Below are positions 5,834-10,524 of a DNA stretch of 10,524 nt, piece after piece. How positions within the stretch are numbered: position 1 is the stretch's first letter; each line of letters starts with the position of its first letter. Made by a program: the position numbers and the translations under genes. The notes under the pieces are model-generated. The model was not told the origin of the DNA and searched no databases. It saw only the letters and a list, made by a program, of their open reading frames with translations. The stretch lies in NCBI GenBank assembly GCA_043816955.1, contig JBDRHL010000171.1, positions 1 to 10,524 on the forward strand, read 5' to 3'. This stretch comes from JBDRHL01 sp043816955. GTDB taxonomy: Bacteria; Planctomycetota; Phycisphaerae; Sedimentisphaerales; CAYZTY01.

Positions 5834-7220
5834 CTATCCGGCTGGTAATTCCAGTTGGCCGCAGGATTTTTCAAGTTGGTTTATGATACCGGCTGTGCGA
5901 ATAAACCCTCTACAGCCGGCAGGTAGTTTGTAACGGTATATTTTTGCGCCATTTTGGTTTTTTGCGATTTCCACTTCGATTTTACCGTGCGGCGTGGGAA
6001 CCGATGCTTTCAATGTCGGCAGATTCTCCGAATCCACGGGCGGGACCAATAAAACCTCGTCCCAGAACGCTGTTTTAATTTTGATACCTGCCAGGTATTC
6101 AAGGAAATCTCTTGCAGGTGTGGCGCCGTGAATATGACAGTCGCTGTTGCCCGCATTATGGAAGAACTCTTCGCCGCATGTTGTCTGCCCGGCTTTTATT
6201 GGTTCTCCCCATCGATCAAGAAAATATTCAATTGCCGGTTCCGTCTTACCTGCATCTATGAGGAAGCGGGTTAAAGCTCCCATTTCCAGTCCGCCTGACG
6301 ATCGGCAGCAGATAAAATCAGGGTCAGTTATTTTCCTGAAACATTCGAGCCCCTTTTGTTTATCAATAATTTCCGCACGCATCATCAGGAACAAGGTTGA
6401 TTCACAGAAGGTTGCCTTGTTTTTGTTCCCGTTTCTGTCGAAATAGACATTATCTCTGTAAAGTCCGAATTGCTCTTCCCAAAACACTTCATCAAAAGCG
6501 GCTCTTGCATTTTCAAACATTGTTTTGTACAAATCACACTTTTGATTTTCACCGATTATTTCAGCAATACAGGTTGCTTCTCGCAGTGACCACAGCCAAT
6601 AGGTATTGATAATTGCATTATAGCCTCTGGTCGGTTCATCAAGCCAGTCACCCCACGTTTTACGATCCTTTTTTTGCCATGTTTCCCCGTAGGCATATGG
6701 TTTTCGCGGCCTGCCGTCAGCCCAGGATAAAAACCGGCGACTAGGCGTTTCGAATAACAGGCCGTTCTTATCGATGAAACGTGTTTCATACTCGATGTGC
6801 TTTTTGACCTTATCGAACATCTGGTTTACAAAATGTGTGTCTGATGTATGCCTGAGATATTCTGCAAGTTTTGCCACCCAATAGCAACTACACGCTATCA
6901 TATTGTAATCTTCGGTATTTCCTGGTGACATGACGGGTAAACAGCCGTTCGCCCATTGGGATTTTCCAGTTAATTCCAGGACCAGCCTGAATAAATGTCC
7001 CATTAACATAGAGTTTGTACTTTGCTTCGGCATAGGCCCATATAAAGGCACTTTTCGGGACTTCAGAAAGGTCAAATTCCTTTCGGAAAAAACGGTATGT
7101 GTTTTCTTTTCTCGGGTCTTGTCCGCCCCATATCCAGTCAGCGCCACGCATTTGTTTCGCTAGCTCGGTACTTTGCAGTTCTTTGGTCAGTTCGGAGAGT
7201 TTTCGACTTTCGGAATTCAT
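5834..7220 (-). pseudogene. GH78 alpha-L-rhamnosidase-like gene, broken by internal deletion and frame change
   Basis: Two pieces of one glycoside hydrolase 78-type gene lie in different frames. The 5' piece starts at the ATG at 7220 (AAGGA at 7232-7228). It encodes the N-terminal beta-sandwich start: ADWIWGGQD, ENTYRFFRKEFDLSE and AEAKYKLYVNGTFIQAGPG. Near 6960-6990 the family pattern jumps to another frame and resumes deep in the (alpha/alpha)6 catalytic domain: SQWANGCLPVMSPGN, then TWGDWLDEPTRGYNAIINTYWLWS, GEEFFHNAGNSDCHIHG and PARDFLEYLAGI, ending at the stop at 5834. Full GH78 enzymes are about 700-1000 residues; the pieces total roughly 460, so the middle is gone, including the segment upstream of the QWANG region where family catalytic residues usually lie. 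The intact family would remove terminal L-rhamnose from glycans. Family assignment is by motif recognition; assembly error is an alternative to a true pseudogene. The ATG at 7147 within the second frame has no support as a start. Confidence 0.8.
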
Positions 7221-7244
7221 TTTGCGATCCTTGGCGATCTCTTT

Positions 7245-7259
7245 TTGCGTAATACGCAA
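7245..7259. repeat. Perfect 15-bp palindrome between hydrolase and rhamnosidase genes
   Basis: TTGCGTA (7245-7251) and TACGCAA (7253-7259) are exact complements around a single central base. It lies in the 47-bp gap between the alpha/beta hydrolase stop (7268) and the ATG at 7220, just upstream of that gene's AAGGA. On RNA it could form a 5-bp stem with a 5-base loop; as DNA it is a strong dimer-binding shape, similar in size to LacI-family operators. Its role is unproven. Confidence 0.5.
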
Positions 7260-7267
7260 TCAGTTAT

Positions 7268-8299
7268 TCAGGAATCAATCCTTTTAAGTAACGCTTCCCA
7301 TCCCTGCTTTGCATAAAATCTGTGTCCGCCCGGCCCGACTACCAATTTACATTTGTCTGCTGCGCCGGCAGCGCGGTATATATTCTTAAGTTGCCTAAAT
7401 GCCCTGCGTACCCCGGAGATTGGAAATATCGGGTCTTTGACGCCTGCTACGACCACCACAGGTTTGGGGGCAAAAAGGCCAAGAACATCACCCATATCAG
7501 CGTAATTATACAGGCCCGGGATGTAGTTATCGGCGCAGTGATAAATCGACATTATCGAATCGCGAAAAGTGGAAAAAGCACAGGATGGCATAGCAAACTT
7601 GACACGGCTAAGAAGTGCAGAAGCATAAATACTGACGGTACCGCCCCCGGAATTGCCCATGACTCCGATTTGTGCCATGTCGGCATCACCGCGAGCCTGT
7701 AGATAATCTATGCCTCGATCAACATCAAAAACACGCTCGCCAACCAGCGTTCTGCCAAGCATAAGGGCATGCATGACTGCGTCATGACAGCCGTGTGGGG
7801 ATATTGCTTTCTGTATCTGTTCTCTGCGAAAGCCGAAACTTCTCTGCTCAATGCAAAGTGCTGCGAAGCCGCGCCGCATACATCCGATCGCAAAATCACG
7901 ATCGCCTGGCACGCGCATCGGCTTTGTCTCGTTTTCGCGCTGCACAGCAATGGAAAAATGCATCCCTGTGGTATGACCCTGCAGACAGATCATGAACCGG
8001 TAGGGCACCTCGGTTTTTTTAGGCAGACAGACATAAGCGACTATGTCGCTGAAAAGTTCGCTACAGAAAGCCACTTTTTCAATACTGCCCAGCCGGTGGT
8101 CATGTTTCCATATGCTTCGGACATTCAGAGGCACACGATGCTTGGGCACAAATCCAGCAAGTTGACGAAGTTTTTCTCTGAATCGCTTCTGCCAGGCCTT
8201 TACATCACCGCTGCAATATTTCATCAACGGGGTGGTAGCAGCCATCAGATATTGATGATACTCCGAAGGTGATAAATAAAGTGTTTTTTTGCCAGCCAT
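7268..8299 (-). CDS. Alpha/beta hydrolase, acetyl(xylan) esterase-like
   Basis: A 343-residue alpha/beta hydrolase. The nucleophile elbow is MGNSGGGT with Ser217. The acid is Asp289 in VKDPIFP, and His326 in PGGHRFY completes the triad. YRFMICLQGHTTGMH carries the strand and oxyanion loop before the cap. EQRSFGFRR and the strand VVVVAGVKD follow the pattern of the acetyl-xylan-esterase/dienelactone-hydrolase-like group (Abhydrolase_7) frequent beside glycoside hydrolases in Planctomycetes-like genomes. No signal peptide is evident, so it likely acts in the cytoplasm on imported acetylated sugars or oligosaccharides; substrate unknown. The start ATG at 8299 is chosen because GGAG precedes it with 8-base spacing; an in-frame TTG at 8329 would add 10 residues without support. 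It is the first gene of the minus-strand unit with the rhamnosidase remnant (47 bp on) and the M16 peptidase. Confidence 0.85.
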   Translation of the reverse strand: MAGKKTLYLSPSEYHQYLMAATTPLMKYCSGDVKAWQKRFREKLRQLAGFVPKHRVPLNVRSIWKHDHRLGSIEKVAFCSELFSDIVAYVCLPKKTEVPYRFMICLQGHTTGMHFSIAVQRENETKPMRVPGDRDFAIGCMRRGFAALCIEQRSFGFRREQIQKAISPHGCHDAVMHALMLGRTLVGERVFDVDRGIDYLQARGDADMAQIGVMGNSGGGTVSIYASALLSRVKFAMPSCAFSTFRDSIMSIYHCADNYIPGLYNYADMGDVLGLFAPKPVVVVAGVKDPIFPISGVRRAFRQLKNIYRAAGAADKCKLVVGPGGHRFYAKQGWEALLKRIDS

Positions 8300-8334
8300 A
8301 TTTTTTACTCCAAACCATTGATTTCCCAAAATGC

Positions 8335-8364
8335 TCTATAGCCTATTACAACCTTTTAATACAA
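8335..8364 (-). promoter_or_regulatory. Possible promoter for the hydrolase/rhamnosidase/peptidase unit
   Basis: On the minus strand, TTGTAT (8364-8359) and TATAGA (8340-8335) are 18 bases apart, putting the start near 8328 and leaving a leader of about 29 bases before the ATG at 8299. Both boxes are imperfect. A separate TATAAT on this strand (8405-8400) lacks a good -35 partner. Confidence 0.4.
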
Positions 8365-8388
8365 GCAAAAAATTTCGAGAACACATTA

Positions 8389-8417
8389 TTGCATTAACCA
8401 TTATACCCTGATATAAA
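8389..8417 (+). promoter_or_regulatory. Possible promoter for the UroD-like/flavin reductase unit
   Basis: TTGCAT (8389-8394) and TATAAA (8412-8417) are 17 bases apart on the plus strand. The -10 box is good and the -35 box weak, which fits a promoter that is regulated or needs an activator. The expected start near 8424 falls inside the 31-bp palindrome that follows. Confidence 0.45.
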
Positions 8418-8420
8418 ACA

Positions 8421-8451
8421 CTGAATATTGGAAAATTTTTCGGATATTCAG
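8421..8451. promoter_or_regulatory. 31-bp near-perfect palindrome in the leader: candidate operator or SD-masking hairpin
   Basis: The sequence is symmetric about position 8436: CTGAATAT (8421-8428) pairs with ATATTCAG (8444-8451), and GAAAA (8431-8435) pairs with TTTTC (8437-8441). Thirteen of 15 position pairs match, and the two exceptions are adjacent. It sits just after the -10 box and its right arm runs into AGGAAG (8450-8455), the ribosome binding site of the UroD-like gene. It could be a repressor site covering the transcription start, or an RNA hairpin controlling translation. Confidence 0.6.
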
Positions 8452-8452
8452 G

Positions 8453-8462
8453 AAGACGTCTT
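8453..8462. repeat. Perfect 10-bp palindrome abutting the start codon
   Basis: AAGACGTCTT is self-complementary and fills the space between the ribosome binding site and the ATG at 8463. It directly follows the 31-bp palindrome. With the SD bases partly inside both, the pair may form alternative structures. A chance palindrome is possible on its own. Confidence 0.35.
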
Positions 8463-9536
8463 ATGGCCGAAAATCAAATGGCATCGCAGGAAAGAGTAAA
8501 AACTGCTATCAACCACCAAATTCCGGACCGTGTGCCGGTGTATGACAGCCCATGGGCTGCGACAGTCGACCTGTGGCGCCGACAGGGTATGCCTGAAGAT
8601 GTCTCGGTTGTAGAGTATTTCGATTATGACATGGACCTTATAGGTGCAGACCTCTCACCGCGTCTTCCGATAAAAACCCTCGATGAAAACGATGAGTATA
8701 TCACTGAAACGACACCCTACGGCGGTATAAGAAGAAACCACAAAGACCATTCGACGACACCGGAAGTTATCGACTGTCCCATAAAGAAAAAAGACGACTG
8801 GCCTGCCGTCAGGGAACTGCTTAAACCCGACCGTTCCCGTATCAACTGGGAAAATTTTCGAAAAAATTACAACCGGATGCGCAAGCATAATCAATACATC
8901 TGTTATGTGAATGCTTCAGGCTATGACCTTATGCAGTCTTTTGTAAAAAGCGAACAGCTCCTTATGTTCATGTTCGAAGACCCCGGCTGGATAAAGGAGA
9001 TAATCGATGTTAACTCCGAGCTTATTATGGCCACAATCAGGATGCTCTACGATGAAGGCTTCCGCTTCGATGCCTTCTGGACCTACAATGACATGGGCTA
9101 TAAAAACAGCTCGCTTTTTTCGCCCAAAATGTACCGGACCATCATAGGCCCCTCAGACAGAAAGAGAAATGATTTCTGCCATGAACTTGGCATGCAGACA
9201 ATTCTGCATTCGTGCGGCTGTGTCAAGGGACTCATACCCGATCTTATAGAGCACGGCTTTGACTGCCTCCAGGCGCTGGAAGTAAAAGCCGGCATGGATA
9301 TCCGCGAGCTCAAGTCCATGTATGGCGACAGGATCGCGTTTTTCGGCAACATTGATGTAATGCTTATGGAAGATCCTGATGATTCAAAAATCGAAAACGA
9401 AATAAAAGAAAAATTCTCCGTAGCAATGCCGGGCGGCGGATACCTTTTCCATTCGGATCATTCGATACCAAAAGATGTCAGCTTTGAAAAGTATAAATTC
9501 GTAATGCAGTGTGTTCGCAAATACGGCCAATACTGA
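8463..9536 (+). CDS. Uroporphyrinogen decarboxylase (UroD/MtaA-fold) family protein, methyltransferase-like
   Basis: A 357-residue (beta/alpha)8 protein of the UroD superfamily. The N-terminal SQERVKTAINHQIPDRVPVYDSPW is the family opening (R/A...PDR.P). The middle has YNDMGYKNSSLFSP, ILHSCGCVKGLIPDLIEHGFDCLQALEVKAGMD and DRIAFFGNIDV, all characteristic. His249-x-Cys251 matches two zinc ligands of MtaA/MtbA-type methyltransferases. Where those enzymes have the third Cys, this protein has HSDHSIP (H330-D332-H333), so metal binding would differ. True HemE has a different active site, so a heme role is unlikely. Relatives move methyl groups from methylated substrates via corrinoid proteins, but no corrinoid protein is encoded here and the substrate is unknown. 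The ATG at 8463 has AGGAAG upstream. It is followed 12 bp later by a flavin reductase-like gene in the same unit, and the leader carries strong palindromes. Confidence 0.9.
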   Translation: MAENQMASQERVKTAINHQIPDRVPVYDSPWAATVDLWRRQGMPEDVSVVEYFDYDMDLIGADLSPRLPIKTLDENDEYITETTPYGGIRRNHKDHSTTPEVIDCPIKKKDDWPAVRELLKPDRSRINWENFRKNYNRMRKHNQYICYVNASGYDLMQSFVKSEQLLMFMFEDPGWIKEIIDVNSELIMATIRMLYDEGFRFDAFWTYNDMGYKNSSLFSPKMYRTIIGPSDRKRNDFCHELGMQTILHSCGCVKGLIPDLIEHGFDCLQALEVKAGMDIRELKSMYGDRIAFFGNIDVMLMEDPDDSKIENEIKEKFSVAMPGGGYLFHSDHSIPKDVSFEKYKFVMQCVRKYGQY

Positions 9537-9548
9537 AAGGGACAGAAT

Positions 9549-10097
9549 ATGTACCATGAAGTGAAAGGCACACAGGCAATGGGCTTTTTGTCAACCAAGC
9601 CTACTATGATAATAACTACGCTGCATGAATCGGGCATAGTAAACGCAGGAGTTTTCGGTGCATGGACCAACCTTTCGCCTGCTCAGATAGGTATTGCAAT
9701 CGGCACCACTAGCCATACATATGCTAACATCCTCCGAACAAAAGAATTTACGATAAATATCCCCGGTGCCGACATTGTCAAAACGATTGGTATTCTCGCA
9801 GACAATATACCACCCGACCGAAGTGAGCTTGATGAAGCAGGACTGACAACAAAGCCCGGCATGAGTATAAAAACCCCTTCGATTGCCGAATGTGTTGCCG
9901 CCGCTGAGTTTATTTTCGATAAGGAGCTTCCCATCGGCCATCACAGCTTCATTATCGGAAAAGTCCAGGCAGGCTGGATAAAAAAGGACTGCCTTGATAC
10001 CGATGGCAAAATCGACATCTTCAAAGCAAAGGTAATAAAAGACTTCAAGTACCCCAGACCCATATATATGACCCCGGGGCCGGTCGTCGAAGGCTGA
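9549..10097 (+). CDS. Flavin reductase-like (flavoredoxin type) FMN-binding protein
   Basis: A 182-residue single-domain protein of the flavin reductase-like split-barrel family. The order of segments is typical: GFLSTKPTMIITTLHESGIVNAGVFGAWTNLSPAQIGIAIG (the flavin-binding first half), then TSHTYANILRTKEFTINIPGADIV, and later HHSFIIGKVQAGWIKKD. It should bind FMN non-covalently and act as a reductase or as a one-electron carrier, like flavoredoxin of Desulfovibrio. No membrane or signal segment is seen, so it is cytoplasmic. AAAGGGA just upstream provides the ribosome binding site, 12 bp after the UroD-like stop, so the two are co-transcribed. A role in supplying electrons to the partner's reaction, for instance reductive activation of a corrinoid, is an inference from neighbourhood. 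Confidence 0.9.
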   Translation: MYHEVKGTQAMGFLSTKPTMIITTLHESGIVNAGVFGAWTNLSPAQIGIAIGTTSHTYANILRTKEFTINIPGADIVKTIGILADNIPPDRSELDEAGLTTKPGMSIKTPSIAECVAAAEFIFDKELPIGHHSFIIGKVQAGWIKKDCLDTDGKIDIFKAKVIKDFKYPRPIYMTPGPVVEG

Positions 10098-10197
10098 AAA
10101 TTGCGTCAAACCGCCACAAATACCCTTGTTTTATCCGAAACTCTTACAGGGCAAACGCATCTAAATTATTGAATTCGAGCTGTTTTGGCCGATGTTT

Positions 10198-10227
10198 CCT
10201 ATGTAAATCCATAATCTACATAGGAGG
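10198..10227 (+). promoter_or_regulatory. Perfect hairpin overlapping the transposase ribosome binding site
   Basis: CCTATGTA (10198-10205) and TACATAGG (10217-10224) are exact complements with an 11-base loop. The second arm overlaps AGGAGG (10222-10227), which lies 6 bases before the ATG at 10234. A transcript entering from upstream genes would fold this stem and hide the ribosome site. Such structures are known in several insertion sequences to limit transposase made from outside promoters. The specific role here is inferred. Confidence 0.5.
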
Positions 10228-10233
10228 CAGCAG

Positions 10234-10524
10234 ATGGCCAAATCAATTTTGGAGCATTTCTCAGATTTACCCGATCCAAGGGTGGAACGAACCAAATTGC
10301 ACCAGCTTACTGACATTCTCACCATAGCTATTTGTGCGGTAATTTGTGCGGCTGAGGGCTGGACAGACATCGAGTTATTTGGCAAATCCAAGGAATCCTG
10401 GTTCAAAACATTTCTTGAACTGCCCAACGGCATACCATCACATGATACCTTTGGCCGGGTTATTTCAGCACTTGCCCCCGATGCTTTTGAGCGTTGTTTC
10501 CAGTCGTGGATTCAAAGCCTGGCC
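10234..10524 (+). CDS. ISAs1-family transposase, N-terminal part (runs off window)
   Basis: The frame is open from the ATG at 10234 to the window end, 97 residues. It reads as the N-terminal domain of ISAs1/H-repeat-associated transposases (DDE_Tnp_1-associated): LEHFSDLPDPRVERTKLHQL, then ILTIAICAVICAAEGWTDIE, and the diagnostic LPNGIPSHDTFGRVISAL. The DDE catalytic domain lies outside the window. The start is set by AGGAGG with 6-base spacing. No frameshift or stop is seen in this part, so the gene may be intact. Family members are about 350-380 residues, so some 270 residues are missing to the right. Confidence 0.93.
   Translation, partial: MAKSILEHFSDLPDPRVERTKLHQLTDILTIAICAVICAAEGWTDIELFGKSKESWFKTFLELPNGIPSHDTFGRVISALAPDAFERCFQSWIQSLA

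Larger units (their letters stand above)
10147..10524 (+). mobile_element. Left part of an ISAs1-family insertion sequence, continuing beyond the window
   Basis: The transposase gene at 10234 identifies the family. A likely left terminus is at 10147, where CAGGGCAAACGCATC begins; ISAs1-type elements commonly start with CAGGG-like ends about 80-100 bp before the transposase. The right end is outside the window, so neither the terminal repeat nor the target duplication can be tested. The insertion lies about 50 bp after the flavin reductase stop and breaks no visible gene. Confidence 0.6.

Noticed and set aside
5784..5834. Upstream ATG (5834) as the M16 peptidase start
   Set aside because: The added 17 residues precede an otherwise complete signal peptide, and the only good ribosome site (5795-5791) serves the ATG at 5783.
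7769..8272. 167-codon plus-strand frame
   Set aside because: It lies opposite the alpha/beta hydrolase, whose catalytic triad and ribosome site are clear; the antisense translation is Cys/His-rich and unlike a real protein.
8463..9536. True heme-pathway uroporphyrinogen decarboxylase (hemE)
   Set aside because: The protein has the H-x-C metal-site pattern of methyltransferase-like members, and no heme biosynthesis genes are nearby.
9591..10109. 172-codon minus-strand frame
   Set aside because: It is the complement of the well-supported flavin reductase gene and has no start signals.
10161..10433. 90-codon minus-strand frame at the right end
   Set aside because: It is antisense to the ISAs1 transposase, which matches its family over the whole visible length.

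Overview
The window looks like accessory chromosome from an anaerobic, polysaccharide-degrading bacterium. A relative of the Planctomycetota (Phycisphaerae/Sedimentisphaerales type) or of the Lentisphaerota/Verrucomicrobiota is the best guess. The guess rests on gene content only: a GH78-type rhamnosidase remnant, an acetyl-esterase-like alpha/beta hydrolase, a UroD-fold methyltransferase-like protein with a flavoredoxin-like partner, and an ISAs1-family transposase. No marker gene fixes the taxonomy. The left 2.8 kb is AT-rich and the rest is closer to balanced composition.

Region 1 (1-2800) holds two divergent cassettes, each pairing small integral membrane proteins with a small Cro/C1-type DNA-binding protein. 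The minus-strand cassette (1760 down to 234) has three tandem paralogous four-helix membrane proteins, each with a cytoplasmic DERD motif, followed by a 75-residue XRE-type regulator. All of its genes overlap by 8-14 bp. The plus-strand cassette (2031-2799) has one unrelated four-helix membrane protein followed by a 79-residue YozG/HTH_26-type regulator. The shared 270-bp intergenic region holds a good sigma70-like promoter for each side, and each promoter spacer contains symmetric or repeated sequence that could be an operator. This is the best candidate in the window for an undescribed system: a membrane sensor plus regulator module present in two versions back to back.

Region 2 (2985-8299, minus strand) reads as one transcription unit: an alpha/beta hydrolase of the acetyl-esterase type, a GH78 alpha-L-rhamnosidase-like gene broken by a large internal deletion with a frame change, and an exported 932-residue two-domain M16 zinc peptidase. 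A perfect 15-bp palindrome lies between the first two genes.

Region 3 (8463-10097, plus strand) is a two-gene unit: a UroD/MtaA-fold protein and a flavin-reductase (flavoredoxin-like) protein. It is divergent from region 2. Its leader carries a 31-bp near-perfect palindrome and an adjacent 10-bp palindrome that touches the ribosome binding site and start codon, so specific regulation is likely.

Region 4 (about 10147 to the window end) is the left part of an ISAs1-family insertion sequence. Its transposase gene runs off the window, and its ribosome binding site overlaps one arm of a perfect hairpin. There are no rRNA or tRNA genes and no CRISPR array.
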